From: Sequoia sempervirens
Lineage: Eukaryota; Streptophyta; Pinopsida; Cupressales; Cupressaceae
Reading direction: 5' to 3'
NCBI GenBank assembly: GCA_007258455.2
Contig: VDFB02270651.1
Coordinates: 493,652,320-493,716,319 of the forward strand
DNA length: 64,000 nt
Positions 1 through 12,870 of this stretch are shown one piece after another. The position numbers and the translations under genes were made by a program. The notes beneath the pieces are model-generated. The model did no database searches. It was not told where the DNA came from and saw only the letters and a list, made by a program, of their open reading frames with translations. Every line of letters begins with the position of its first letter. Positions within the stretch are counted from its first letter, which is position 1.

Positions 1-453
1 AAATTGTAATGGAGTTGTATGTAAAAATTAATACATGTTTTTGGGTTGATGGCTGTAATACCTTGTATGGCTTGCTCAATCCCTGAAAGGAAATGTCTTG
101 TATGTGCTTGTGGAAGGGGGGTTTGGTGCTAACCCCAAGACCAAGTTTAAAGGGGGGATTGTTGGGTTAAACTATCTCTTGGGTTAGAGTTAGTGGATTA
201 ACTATAAGTGGTTTTGAACCCATGGTTTTGCATGTATGGAATTCTATATAATGGCTTGGTGACTCCATTGTATGTGTGGTTGGTTGAAGCCTCCAGGCTT
301 AGCCCAATTGGGGCTGAGGTTTAATATGAAGATCTTCATTGCTGGTTTTTCCCCAGTTTGGGGTTTTCTGGGGTAAATCACTATGTTGTGATTGTGTTCT
401 TGTTCCATGCTTGACTTATGTTTATGTTTTTATTCTTCATTTGGTTCCTAACA
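1..453 (+). mobile_element. 3' end and 3' LTR of an LTR retrotransposon
   Basis: Bases 160-453 have the form of a short LTR. They begin TGTTGGG and end CCTAACA, an imperfect terminal inverted repeat, and a purine tract (AAAGGGGGGAT, 149-159) lies directly before them as a polypurine tract would. Bases 1-148 would be the end of the internal region, and the rest of the element lies left of the window. The right edge abuts a Copia coding remnant on the opposite strand, so this element inserted into that older copy. The expected 5-bp target duplication (CTTAG at 454-458) cannot be checked because the left end is missing. The family is probably Copia, judged from LTR length and style only. Confidence 0.6.
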
Positions 454-950
454 CTTAGACCCTTTTCTCCAATGTGGCCAAGTCTCTAGTGCCATGACAT
501 AGTTTTCTCTATAAGTAACTTTGACTCAAAAGAAAGAGCACCCTTGGGTACCCAAAACTCATGACCATTTGTTGAAGGTGAAACTCTCACTTCTTCCACA
601 ATCTTGCTAAGGTAGTGGAACAAATTCCTACACTAATCTTGAGAGGAGAAAAATGAATTTTTTTATAGATCTTTAATAGTTATAGAAACTTAAACAGAAA
701 TAATATAAATATCATACATACCATGACATAGTGATTTACATGGGGAAAACTCTTTCAGGAGTAAAACCCCACACTCCAAAATTTGTCCAATATATTATTC
801 AAAAATCACAAAGATATTACAAAGAAAGCTTCTCACAGGAGTATCACCACTAGAGATCAAGAGACAACATGGCTGTTATCAAACTCCCATAATACATCAT
901 CATCTACCACTGCCATAATACAACATCCTCATATAATAGGGTTACATTCT
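454..950 (-). mobile_element. Copia remnant: GAG-pre-integrase piece and LTR-like piece
   Basis: Read on the minus strand, 454-600 encodes the GAG-pre-integrase signature: FWVPKGA, then W-H-stop-RLGHIGEKGL. The stop replaces the usual R or Q. The same segment occurs in the larger Copia copy near 17575-17690, so both belong to one family. Bases 660-950 look like Copia LTR R/U5 sequence on the minus strand, with the usual GGGTTTTACTCC and TTTTCCCCATGTAAATC runs. LTR and GAG-pre-integrase lie almost side by side, so gag and protease are missing. The copy is dead and is cut at 453/454 by the element to its left. Confidence 0.6.
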
Positions 951-959
951 AGGGAAAAA

Positions 960-3773
960 TAAAGAAGTGGAAATCTTCAAAGGTAAGCTTCTTAAATCAA
1001 TAAAATTTATTCTCGAGGATAAGGAAGCTTTTATTGCACTCTGTCAAGAATTTCCTGATATTTTTTCCTGGGAATATTTTGATCAAAGGGGTTTTGATCC
1101 AAGATAGCCCATTATACCATCGATCTTGAGCCGAACGTAAAACCAATGAGGAAAAAGAAAATGCCTTTAAATCCCAAGCTTGAACCCCTCATGAGAAATG
1201 AGTTGAAAAAAGATAATTGAGAATATTATTATTTTTCCCTTAAAACACACCTCATGGGTTTCTAATCTTTTCCCTATTAGGAAGAAGAGTTGGGAAATAA
1301 GGTTGTGTATTGACTTTAGTGACTTGAATAGGGACTCACTCAAAGACCATTTTTCGTTGCCCTCTATGGAGCATAATTTGCAAGTTGTAGGTTTTGAAAG
1401 GTTTTCTTTGCTTGATGGTTATTTTAGGTACAACCAGATCTGTTAGTGAAAGAAGAGGACCAATATAAGAAAAATTTCACCATCAAGTGGGGAACAATGG
1501 CATACAAGAAGATTCCTTTTGGATTGTCCAATGCTAGGGAAACCTTTCAAAGGGTGATGGATATGGATTTCCAAGGCCTCATGTACAAGATTTTTCTTAT
1601 ATATTTGGATAATATTAATATTTTCTCCAAGGATGCAAAGGAACATTTCACTCACGTAAGGAAATTTTTTGACAAGTGTAGAGAGTTTGGGATATCAGTT
1701 TTAATCCCAAAAAGTGCATTTTTGTTGTGCATGAAGGTAGGTTACTAGGTCATGTGGTGTTAGAGCTTGGTGTGACTATTGATCTTGAAAGGGTGAGTTT
1801 TATTTTATCTTTTCCTTTACCCAACCACAAAAACAATTTTCAAAACTTATCCTTGGAAGGATACATTTGGTTAGGAGGTTTATACCTAATATTCATGATC
1901 TATTAAAACCACTAGCAACTATGTTGAAGAAAAATGTGAGTTTCAGCTGGCCAAGGGAAGGAAAGGAATGTTTTGAGGCCATCAAAGGAGCCATAGCCAT
2001 AAAACCTACATTTTAAAATCCTAACTTTTCCAAGGATTTCATTCTTTATGCTTATGAGAACACAAATACCTTCTCTACTATATTAGTGTAGAAAAATGAA
2101 GAATATTTGGTGTAGCTAATAGAATTCTTTAGTCAAGGCTTAGAAGGTTAAGAGAAAAGGTACTCTATTGTTGATAAGCATGTACTTGTTGTAATTAGAA
2201 TCCTCAAAAAAAAATTCCATTTAGTTTCCAACAACAAGATTCAATTAATGGTTGCTCACCCAAGAACTAAAGAGTTCCTCTTGAATAAGGATTTAAGTGA
2301 CAAAAGGGTTGGGTGGGTCACCAAAGTAATGGAGTATGATATGGAAATCTAGGTCACAAATCTCATAAGAGGTAAAGGTTTGTATAAAAAAATATCTAGT
2401 GATGTGTAAAATAGCAAAGAGGAGGTTGCAAAGGCCATCCTAGCTATCTAAGAGTAACCTCGAACAACTGCACATATTCCTCCCCAAAGTTAGGTATGTG
2501 ATATGGTTCATTTTCTACAAATAGGTGAGTGCCCACAAGGAATGAACAGGGATAAGAGAAGGTATTTCATGATATAATCCATCCCATATGTACTCCTAAA
2601 TGGTATACTTTTCAAGAAGGATGTTAATGGTGTGTTTCTCAGATGCATTGATAATGATCAAATTGGCAAGGTGCTCAAGGAGTTTTATGATGGAGTAATT
2701 GGTGGACACTTTACACCCATAAAAAAACTCTAAAGATAATGAGGATAGGATATTATTTCCCTAGCTTATTCAAAGGCACACATGAATGGGTAAGGAGGTG
2801 TAATAATTTTTTGTTTTTCTCAAGAAAGGAAAGATTGGTAGATCTTCCTTTGCAATTTATCCAAGTTGAGCAGCCCTTCATAAAATGGGGTATTAACTTT
2901 ATTAGATCCATTAACCCACCTTCTAGCATAGGTCATAAATGTTTCCTCACTACTACAAATTATTTTACCAAGTGGATTGAAGCTATGATACTAAAGGAAG
3001 CTAATGAGACTGTTGTCCTAATCTTTTATGAAGAGTTGGTGACAAGGTTTGGAGTCCCTGATTCTATTATTTATGATAATGCTTTGGCTTTTGTGGGTAC
3101 ACAATTTAGAGAATTGGATATCAATAATGGAATATATTTGAGTACTTTATCAAGCTATTACCCTCAAGTGAATGGTTTGGCAAAGTCAATGAACAAGAAC
3201 TTGATAAGTATCATCAAGAGGACCATGGAAGATAATCAAAGGAGTTGGCCTACTAAGCTAAAATCTTCCCTATGGGTGGATAGAATCACTCCCAAGAGAT
3301 CCATTGGTATCTCCCCATACATGCTTGTGTATGGAGAAGAATAAAGGTTACCCTTATCAACTAAGCTACTTGATCTTGAGTTGGCTAATCAATTGGAGAT
3401 GATAGTGGGAGAGGACCCAATGGTGATCAGGTATGCACAACTAATGGAGTTAGAAGAAACTAGAGATAATGCAATGAAGACATTGGAGGAGAATCAAAAT
3501 CAGGTAAAGAGGTCCTTTGAAAAAATGAAAATCCCTAGGGTCTTCAAGGAAGGGGATGTAGTCCTCAAATGGGATGAACTTAAGAGAAAACTTGGAAGAC
3601 ACACAAAATTTGATACCATGTGGAGTGGACCTTACATCATTTCTAAGTGCAAACAACACAATTCCTTCCAACTATCTAAATTGGATGGAGAGGAAATACC
3701 AATCTTAGTTAATGGGATTCACCTCAAGTGTTTTTTTTTAGGTATGATCAATCTTATGTACATATTAGATTAG
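960..3773 (+). pseudogene. Ty3/gypsy pol remnant (RT, RNase H, integrase)
   Basis: This is a decayed pol polyprotein of a Ty3/gypsy element, read 5' to 3' over several frames. The RT start is near 965-1430. The RT core is at 1446-1748 and includes FGLSNA and YLDNI, where intact elements have YLDDI. The RNase H part is at about 1900-2400, the integrase zinc-finger region at 2500-2760, the integrase core at 2739-3344 and the C-terminal chromatin-binding part at 3381-3773. In the integrase the first catalytic D is N (WGINFIR), the second D is kept (YDNALAF) and the E position is K (NGLAKS). Many stops and shifts are present. Sequence near the end (VNGIHLK) matches the minus-strand pol at 59.4-64 kb, so the two are related. 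No second, archaeal-type RNase H lies between RNase H and integrase. Confidence 0.85.
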
Positions 3774-5640
3774 GTTGTTTCTTTTTCCAAGAAGTACTTT
3801 GCACACCCTACTTTCCTCCAAGTGCAAAGTTGCACATGCTATGTTTAAGCCTCAGATGAGCCTAGTTGTTACAATTTTTTCCCATGACTCTATGCCCAAT
3901 GGATTGATAAGGCCCTTGGATTACATGACTAGAAAATAATCATCTCACAAATTTTCTAAGAATGTTTCAATTTCATGCTATCTTGATGACCTATAGTTGA
4001 AAACCAATCTAAGAGATCTCACATGAGTCATATTGCATGAGTCTCCCTTAAAATAGTCATAAAATTGGCTAAGTATTGGGTGTTCTAGGTTTTTGGGTTG
4101 TCACTTCCCTCCTTCCTAGCATGCTTATTCTTATTGCTCCTCTTACATCTTCATCCTCTTTCCCCCTAAGTGCTTTAGGGGTTAGCCATTAGCCTTACCA
4201 CTTCTTTTGTGTAGGTCATAAGCCTCTCGCTCGACCCTCAAATCCCAATTAGGTCTCTTGAGATTTTCCTAAGTCTTGACCTATCAAAATTCAGAGGTAG
4301 GCCTTCCTCCTTATTGCCTATCACCTTTTCGTCCTAAGCCTTAGGCCTTCCTCCTGACCCTTGATCCACAATGCTTCCTTCAGGCATCGGACATTAGGTT
4401 TCCCTCTCGCCTTATTCTTTCTCATCAAGGTGCAAGCATTCTTCGTAACCCTTGCTCCCCGATCTCACAATTCAGATGTAAGAGATCAGGCTTCCATCTT
4501 GTTCCTTACCTCTTACTCAATAAGAGGAATCCTTGATGTTTGATGGAGAGCAACTTTCAAACTTCATGGTTTTGACTTCCCTCATCTCGGTCTTCAACAC
4601 ATAGTATGGTGTAAGCTTGAGATCTGACTCCTAATGGGCCCCATCCTTCACAATTCTTGGAATTAGTTTTCTACTCCTTGGAAAGTCGTAACTGGTACCT
4701 TGAAACCCAAGGTCCAATGGTATTCTACTCCTTAGAAATTGGTAGAGGTAGGCCCAAAGGCTAAGCTTCGATAGAGACACATTTTTTGGGTTTCTGAACC
4801 ATTTATTTCATGATCAAATAGAGGTTCCTTTTAGGTTTGATGCCTTAACCTTCCATGGAACATCACATTTTTTGCAACATCACCATTAATTCCTAGGAGA
4901 CTTTCTCACCTACCTGTTCAAATTTTAAAGCTCCAAGATAACATTTATTGCACCTTTTGATGGTTGTGGTTGATCTCATGGGCACCCACACTCATTTATT
5001 ATTGATTATTGTCCTTCCTTTCTTGCCCTATACCTAGATCGTTGATTTCACAAGGGGATTTTGGAGTTATTTTTGGACATTTATTGCAGAGGTATGGCAT
5101 ATAGGTCTTTGTACATCCAAGACTTGTCCTTCAACATGTTTTCCTTGATTTGGTCACCTCAACTCTAATCTGGGTGGATTTTTGCTATTTTCTAACCCTA
5201 GTGAGGGTTAGGGTTTATGTTGGAGTATAAAAAGTTATGCTTGAACTATAAAGGAAACACTTGTATAATTTTCAAGGGTTCTTCTCTAGATTTTCTCTAG
5301 TTCAGGATATGCTACTATAGTATCATATGACTATAAAATTGGCTCTCGTGCCTTCGTATCAATAAACCAATTGTTTTTCATTTTCTCTATTCTTATATCC
5401 TATGTGTTGTTTGATACCTCTATGCATGCATCATTTTATCATTTTTATAGATTGCATTGTTGTGCTAGTTGGTTGTGGAAGTGTCAATTGTGGGTAACCC
5501 CAACCCCTTTTTGATCTCTTAGAATTTTAGTCTTCATGTCTCCCCTACAAATCTAATAAAGTGGAGAATTGTTTTTCTCAAGATTTTTTTTTGACATTTT
5601 GTGTAGTAAAAGTAGGAAGAAACACTTTAAGATTTGGTGC
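3774..5640 (+). mobile_element. 3' noncoding region and presumed 3' LTR of the gypsy remnant
   Basis: No convincing coding sequence is seen here. The position directly after the integrase end suggests the 3' untranslated part and 3' LTR of the element at 960-3773. A TATA box (TATAAAAAG, 5226-5234) is followed about 140 bp later by an AATAAA-type signal (near 5366), the order of U3, R and U5 in a plus-strand LTR. Exact LTR ends were not identified and no second copy of the LTR is in the window, so the boundaries are a guess. Confidence 0.4.
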
Positions 5641-6650
5641 ATCACCTTTTCCCCTTATTTTTAGCATTCCTCCTTCTCCCTTTTTCCTCATGTAGTTCAT
5701 AGTTTAGGGGTAGTTTATATTTTTATTATGTTGGGTTGGACTAGCCTTTGTTGTAACTAGTTTTGAAAGGAAGTTGACCTTCTTTGAAGATCTAACTTCG
5801 TCTACAAGGTCCCACACCTTGAGGTTAGTTCCATTATTTCATTGGAATGTTGAACTCCTTGTTCATCAAGGTGAAACTCCAAGTGACAACAATATCAAAG
5901 CATCTTTGAATAGTAGAAAGTCTACAATTAGGATCATATATGATGTGCTCCCCATGAATTGGAAGAAAAATAATATGCTAGACATACTCAAGAGTAATTA
6001 TCACCTCTCTTGTGGGTAAATGAAAAGAACTAGTCACAAAGTGCCATCTCTTTTCCAAATCAATCAACAATCCTTGGTTAGCCTAAATCACAGGCATAAA
6101 TGTAACATGGTATAGTCCCAAAGCATGTAGAATATCTCTCTCCTCATCATTCAGATGATATCACAATCTGAATGAAGACAATGGGCTCTCTCATGTATAA
6201 ATTGGTGGAAATTATATTTGTGCTCACAAGAAAAACACATTATGTCAATAAAGACACTTAAACAAGCCAATTGGACCTCATTCACATTGGAAATTTTGTA
6301 AAACACTGAGTAAATTTTATTCACAGTCAGATGTGTCATACCAATCAACAAATACTGTGTACTTTTCATTTGCATATAGGCTAAACACATGTGACACACT
6401 ATCAAACAAATGTGTTACCAAAAAATAAATGTTGGTTTCTACCCTACATATGTGGTGCACCATTATAGTTGTGGTACATGAAACAATTGTGAGTATCCTA
6501 ACAATGGCAGCTCTAAAGAACACTTGTGGTGCACCCATCAATAGATGTGGCAAACATGATTACAGTTGTGGTGAAAAAATTGAATTGCATCTGTATGGTC
6601 ATTTTTTACACCTAAAATTTTGCAAAAAATGAAAAAAATTTAAAGCAGAG
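5641..6650. other. Intergenic stretch without recognised genes
   Basis: Short open frames occur on both strands (5774-6019, 6151-6632), but none shows a recognisable domain, and the opposite-strand frames at 6151-6632 overlap each other. A degenerate repeat rich in TGTGGTGCACC-like words lies at 6440-6580. I see no LTR ends or promoter that I would defend. Confidence 0.3.
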
Positions 6651-6659
6651 AAGGGTTAC

Positions 6660-6835
6660 ATATTGCATTGACTGATCCCTCAGGGCATCAGAAGGTTTGA
6701 ACTCGATAACCTCTATGCGTAGTGACTAGAATCTCCAAGGCTCCAAGGCATCAGAAGGTTTGAACTCGATAAACTCTATGCATAGTGACATCTCTCCAAG
6801 GCTCTGTGATAGAATCTCCACTCAAGGCTCTAAAA
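6660..6835 (-). repeat. 63-bp tandem duplication with tRNA-like B box
   Basis: A unit beginning GGCATCAGAAGG is present at 6684 and again at 6747, a period of 63 bp, with only a few differences over about 40 bp. On the minus strand each unit contains GAGTTCAAACC, which resembles the B box (T-psi-C arm) of a tRNA promoter. This suggests a tRNA-derived SINE fragment that was duplicated in tandem. A matching A box is not clear, so the SINE reading is tentative. Confidence 0.4.
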
Positions 6836-8329
6836 ATTCTAAAAAAAAATGCACAAATGATTTTTTTTGACCCCCCCTAGGGCCTATTTATAGACCTTAG
6901 GTGGCATTTTGGAGTCCCCTTTATAACTCGGTGCATCAATTTTGAGCTTCAAATGCAAAAATGGACACCCCAAATGTCTTAAAATCAAAATCTTTTGCTA
7001 CTAGCACATTTACCACTATAAAATTAGCTTATTAAAATAATTTCCCATTTTTTTGGTATTTTTCAGAAATTTGCAATTTTTTTTGAGGGGGCACCATCCT
7101 ATCCCTCCATCACTGTGGCATACTGGGGAAACTCTTGAGCTTATTTTATTGTATTTTCCTTGACACGACGCTATAAAATCACATTGTATCAAAAAGGGGG
7201 AAAATATAGATACTCAAAATTGTCTTAGTCTATGAGTAGCACCTTTTTACCATTTTTCATCCTTTTCCTCTAAATATTAAATAATACCTTATTATTTAAT
7301 TATCACCAAATATCATATTCTACTATTAATTGAGTTTGCATTATTTAATTAATTCATTATAATTCACCCTTTCTGATTAATTAAATAAACCTTATTTATT
7401 TCATTATGTCACTAATTACACTTAGTCTTCTATTTTAATTAAATGGTTATCATTAATTGTTTAATTAAACATTCAAGAACCCTTGTAAATTAGATACTTG
7501 TTATTAATTGGGTGTTTCCACAATAGTGTGTCTCACTTTTGAGACATCCTTATTTTTGCCACAAATCACTTATTAAAAAAAAATGATTTAAGCCTTGAGA
7601 GGTTCCATCTAAAGGGTTTTAATTGAAGAGGGTTAGATAAGACCCCCTTAGATAGAACCCCTCTAGTATTAAATCATATGCTCAATGGAGTCTCCTTCGC
7701 ACCTATCAAAATGCTAGAAAAAAACACTTTTTGTTTACCTTTTGAGGCAATAAATAAAGTCATTTAAAAATTATATGTTTCAAGATCATAGCCCTTGAAA
7801 TGATCTTTCCGACAAGTAGTTTTGATATGTTTTCATTTTATCATATATTTAATTTTTAATTTTTATTGAACATAATTTTTTTACTAAACATCAAGTTCTT
7901 CATTCTATAGAGGTGGAAAAATAGTAAACCATTGTAAAAAAAATTCAAAAAACACCATTTCCCTAGAGGTATTGATGTCCTTGTTTCACCAAAAAAAAAT
8001 GATATACACACAAGTTATGTTGGTCAACATACATCTATGTCCAAATTGTTGGGTGAAATTTTTTTAATCTCTTTACATATTACAAAACTTGATTTTTAGC
8101 CACAGTTATTGTGAGATGAAATCTCTCCTCTCATAAAGAGGAGGTGCCCTTCTTACTGCTTACTGAAACTAAAGTAAACTATTCTAAGCTTTACAATATG
8201 ACACTACATTAATCATATGGGGGTGTGTCACATTCATGATTCTCTCTTCTTTTAGAGACTATGCTTACAATGTTTCATGGTTTTTATTTCTTGATGTGAT
8301 TCAAATTTAAATAAAACCTAAGTAGTAAT
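6836..8329. other. AT-rich region with an isolated polypurine tract
   Basis: No coding sequence is supported. AAAAAGGGGGAAAA at about 7192-7206 looks like a polypurine tract and could mark the left edge of a plus-strand LTR, but I could not find matching LTR ends. The rest is TAATTA- and ATTTAA-rich DNA resembling the AT-rich stretch at 14.86-15.05 kb. Confidence 0.3.
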
Positions 8330-9080
8330 TCTCAATACTTCTCACTTTTCAAAGCAAAGTCTAGGAGTACTGGTATGATAAAATATAAGTAACAAGAAGG
8401 CTCATAGAGGTGCAAAGTCATTATGTAGTCTTCAATGATCAATTTTTCAATTAAGTAACCAACAATGTAAATTAAGCAAAAAGTCTTCAATATACTTCAC
8501 AATCAGATCCACGAACAACATGAACAATTATAAGCAGAAAGTCTTATAGATCATTCACCGATATTATCAGCAATTTCATAATTCTAAGCAAAAAAGTGTA
8601 GGACAAAGTCTACACAAATCAATTCAAAAGCCTTCTAATCTCAATTGATAAAATACTACCAATCCAATCCAATAATAAGATAAACTCATGTAAATGACAT
8701 AGGAACATTCACATTCATTGAAATTGACCCAACACAAAGTTTGGAATGCAATTTAGCCTTCTTTATTGATTGAAAAATAGTTTCACAACATGAACTCAAA
8801 GTTTCAAAATTTCTTCACAAATGAGTAGCACTTCATTGCATGAGAAAAAAGGTAAATAATACAATAGAACCCTCTCATATTTATAGATGAGAGAAGAGAG
8901 CTAATCTAGGAAAAACCCTAACTAACTATTGAATTATCCAAAGGTGATGTCCATGAAAGTAGGATAACATCACCGTTTTTACATGTAATTACATTTTGCA
9001 AAATGACATATAAAAATGTCAAGACCTATTTACATAAAAAATAGAGAAAGCATAAAAATATATCCATCTCTAGAAATGTG
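8330..9080 (-). mobile_element. LTR-like region downstream of ORF-X copy 1
   Basis: On the minus strand this stretch has the layout of a plant LTR: a TATA box within CTATAAATATGAGAGG (8871-8886 on the plus strand), then AATAAA about 110 bp later (8762-8767), then a long T-rich U5-like tail. It directly follows the end of ORF-X copy 1 (stop at 9088-9090), so it may be the 3' LTR of the element that carries ORF-X. Exact ends, polypurine tract and target duplication were not found. Confidence 0.4.
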
Positions 9081-9087
9081 AGAATAT

Positions 9088-12000
9088 TTATGGTTCCTTG
9101 CTCTTGGCTTGGAAATATTCATATCTCTTCATGATATCTTGCATTATTGCTTCATCCAATCTAGTAGTATAGTCAATGATTGTGTGAACCTTTGTAATAG
9201 ACTTCTTCATAGTGGAAGAAATATTCTTACACCTATCTCGATGTGTCTTGAGATTCTCCAAGGTTAATTGTATGTCGCATAAATCATCCATTGAGGCCAA
9301 TGAAAATGCTTCATCTTCCACCCATTTCTATATAGCTTCCTTGTAAACTTGGAAAATCTCGCTTGTTGGGAGAAATGAATGATCCTCATCAAGAAGCCTC
9401 TCGGGCAGCTCTTCAATTCTGTTCACCAAGATAATATGATGTTCTTCAACATCTTCTTGTACTTGTTGAACATCCTTGATCAAATTCTTGATGACAAGTA
9501 TTTAGTTCTTGATAAACTCTTTAATCTCCACATACTTTTCCTTGTTGGGAATAATCCCAACCTCCACTAACTTTCTCAATTTTATCTCCTTCAATTTCAA
9601 CCAAGATTCAAGATTGCACTCCATTTCCTTCTGCTCCATAGAAAGAGTACTTTCTATCTTATCCATTTCTAGCTTCATCATGGATATTTGAGCAATACTT
9701 TCATCAGCAATGGTTATGAGTTGTGAACCTTTTTCCATTATTCTATCAACAAACTCATATACAATTTTACCTTTAGAATAATACTTTTCAACTTTTTGAA
9801 TAGTTGGTTCCTCAATTCTCATCATTGCCATTGGTTGCACATTCTTTGAATTCCCTGTGATTTTTCTTGACATCAAAGAATAATGTTCAACCCTTTCCTT
9901 GTACATGTTCTTGGTTTCCTCCAACTTATCAAAATTATCCATCAAGGTAGTTAAAGATGCTTGAGCATCACCTATAGCATTTCCATGTGTAATCTTCCCA
10001 AGTTTGATCCTTGTGATTGTATAATCCTCCATAATGACTTCACTCTTACCTTGCAGTGGTGTTGCAATATCCACATACTTATATCCTGATTTATCCATGT
10101 GCAACCTAGAGTGAATTTATCCCCTTGGGTTTTGGAAGAGCTATCTCCTCAAGATCTAATTCATTGGGAGAAACCTCCTACTTCTTCTATTTAGATACTT
10201 TTGAAGCTAACCATGGAGGAAGGGAGAAAACATCACCTTTTTGACCTACTACCAACTCTTGTGAAGCAACTACATCTGTAGAAACAACTATTGTAGTCAC
10301 AATTAGTGTTGTCTTATTCATCATTGCTCTTGGAGTCTACAATTTTGAGGTATTTGATAATGATTCATTCATGAACTAACCAAACTCAACTTGTGAGGAA
10401 TTTTCAAATGATGGTGAAGAAAAACTTGGAATTGATGATGGAGAACTAGAGATAACATCAATACTCTGCAAAATTGACCCTACAAAAGGAGTAGAATGAA
10501 TTGAATGCACTGATGGGGGAATTGTTACTTTAAGTGCATGCAAACCTATTGTAGGGGGGGTGAAGTGGGAAGAGGAGGCGGAGGAGAAGTGGGAATAGGA
10601 GGAGTGTGAGGTGTGGTGGAAATGGTATGTGATGATGTATGAGGGTGATATTCAATGATGTTCTCTTGTGGAGACAACCACATTTCCTCACCATGCCTTT
10701 CCTTTTCTTCTTGACCACCTTCCTCCTCTTCTTGATCTTCCTCTGATTGTTTTTCTTCTCTATATTCTTCACTTTCACCTTCCTCTTCTCCTTCAAAATG
10801 CTCTGGTTAAGGTTCTTGTTCTTCTCTAGATGGTTGCTCTTCTTTAGTATTTTTCTCCTCTTCAACAGCTTGTGTTGTGTTCTTCCCACAAGTGAAGATA
10901 ATTTTTGGCCTTCTGCATGAGGAAGAGGGAGCAACACCTACTTTATGCTTGGTTTGGAGCTCTTGATGTTGGTTGGCTTCACCTTCTAATACCTCACCCT
11001 CATACTCTATTTTGAAAGGATTCAACTAAAATAATTTCCTTTGCAACCATTCACTTGTGTTGTTCAAAATGGGAGTGAGCCTTTTTCAAATAGAAGTATT
11101 CTCTTTTTTGGACCATTGGATAAGAGGCAAAGGATTACTTGCTATTCCTTTGTCATCACAAGTAGCATCTATGATATCTCCAAAATTTTTAAAGTCTTTT
11201 GGAAGATCTGCCAAGCCTAGATCAATGATCTATTCAACAATAAGCCTACAAAAATCCATTTTCCTGATATCTTCCTCATCCCTGCACTCTACCCATATGT
11301 CTTCAAAGTGGTAAACATGACTGTGACTCTTTTTGATTTAGATTTTCACACCTCTATAGTCAAAATCATGTTTATATATGTATGTCCTTATAGTCATAAT
11401 TTGCATTTATGATGCTATTGCTTTGGCTTTCTGTACACTTTGAATTGAATACCTTTTGATAACAATTGGAAACCTAAAACCTAGCTTATGAATGGCCTGG
11501 CACTCTTTGTGCACTATGATAACCTGTCTGCACAACTCCATTAAAACCCACCTATCAGAAGGATATCTTGGCAACATATAGGGGAATCCTATGTAGCATC
11601 CTACCCTTAGGTATGTAAAGGTGGGGAATTACAAGAAAATACATCCATACTTATTTACAACCTTCCATGCCTCATCAGATACTCTTTTCTTTTCAAAGGA
11701 TGGATCAAAAATAAATAGAAAAGGCGCAATGAAAGCATCATTCACTCTTTTGAAATGTTTGATGCTACCTCTTAAAGTGATATGAGAATATAACTTATAC
11801 ACTGGAACACAACTTATATTTCCTTCTGTTAATAAACTTGGATATTGTCTCATCATAGTAGCAACATACACTAGATATGAGGTCATATAGAAATTTAGGG
11901 TAGAATGAACATTGATAAGTTGCTCGTGAATTTCATCACTGATTTGAGTACCCCAATCAATGTGAGTCTTCTTTCTCCTGATGATCCTAATGTACTCGTA

Positions 12001-12605
12001 CATCCATTCTTGGAAATTTGAAAAATTTGATAATCCTTTCACTCTGCTTAAAAGAGTGATCATATCATAGACATCATCTTTGAATTCACTATGTGGAAGA
12101 CTTTTAGGCCATCTTGAAATAGTGGGCAAGTTGGAGTTTTTAACCATTTTATCTTGATCAACTACTTGGCTTCACTTTGATCCCTGTCATAAGCCTCTTG
12201 GGCATGTTGAATAGACATATTTGTATACTTATCCATGGTTGGGACCTTGAAAACCAAATTAAAGAAATCTACATCCAATCTCATCATAATTTGTCTTGAA
12301 GAGTCTCTAATACTTCTCTCATCTCTAACATTGTGAGAGGCAACCTATAGAAAAAATTCTAAACAATGAGCTGCTACCAGAAAAGAGGCTACTCAATGTA
12401 GATTGCTATGGAAAATTGCTTATAAATCCTTCTCTAAGGGTTATTTTTCTATTCTCTTGACAAAGTCATCCATGTCAAGGTGCTCAATCTCAGTACCCTT
12501 GATCTTGTCGATCTTGGATGTGACAACTATAGGCAGATAAATGCCTTGATACTTATGCTTCATCTTGCATTTCCTACTTGAAGAAGGAGACTCCTTTGTT
12601 GTCAT
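9088..12605 (-). pseudogene. ORF-X copy 1: long coiled-coil protein of a retroelement, broken
   Basis: I do not recognise the family. A minus-strand reading frame runs from an ATG at 12605 to a stop at 9088-9090. The parts at 12147-11629, 11025-10807, 10104-9502 and 9321-9088 are all in one frame, with about a dozen in-frame stops. One frameshift lies near 12150. Order of regions: a conserved N-terminal part containing DAFIAPF and GFPYMLPRYPSDR; a very Glu-rich then Pro-rich linker (about 10500-10840); and a long charged C-terminal half (10104-9088) that looks like coiled coil. A second copy with the same layout and matching motifs lies at 57403-53233. The neighbouring LTR-like stretch (8330-9080) suggests it is cargo or an accessory ORF of an LTR element. 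No enzymatic motif is visible and the function is unknown. Confidence 0.6.
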
Positions 12606-12870
12606 TAAACACACCAAGAAATCACTGATATCTTACAGTTAAAGCTTTTAAGGAATGCCTAATAGAAGGTAGTTGCAAGGAAACAAATATTTTCAAACAT
12701 TAGGAGAATATGCATTTACAAAAGTGAGGGAATGAGAAAAGCTAGGTGAGTACATTGGAGTGAGTAGGCATGAGCAATGGAGTGATAGAAACTGAGTGAA
12801 TGTGGAAAAAACAAAGCTCAAAATGCATTTTGGGAGGATTTTGAGTGTTAGTGAAAAAATTTGGTTTTTA
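12606..12870. other. Leader region upstream of ORF-X copy 1
   Basis: No domain is seen. Read on the minus strand it lies directly upstream of the ORF-X start, between that start and the palindrome array. One weak, incomplete version of the array motif may begin at 12824. Confidence 0.25.

Noticed and set aside
7192..7206. Polypurine tract as proof of an LTR starting near 7208
   Set aside because: No TG...CA ends or partner LTR were found; kept only as a remark.
10530..10937. 135-codon Lys/Pro-rich minus-strand open frame
   Set aside because: It is a shifted reading of the Glu- and Pro-rich linker of ORF-X copy 1.
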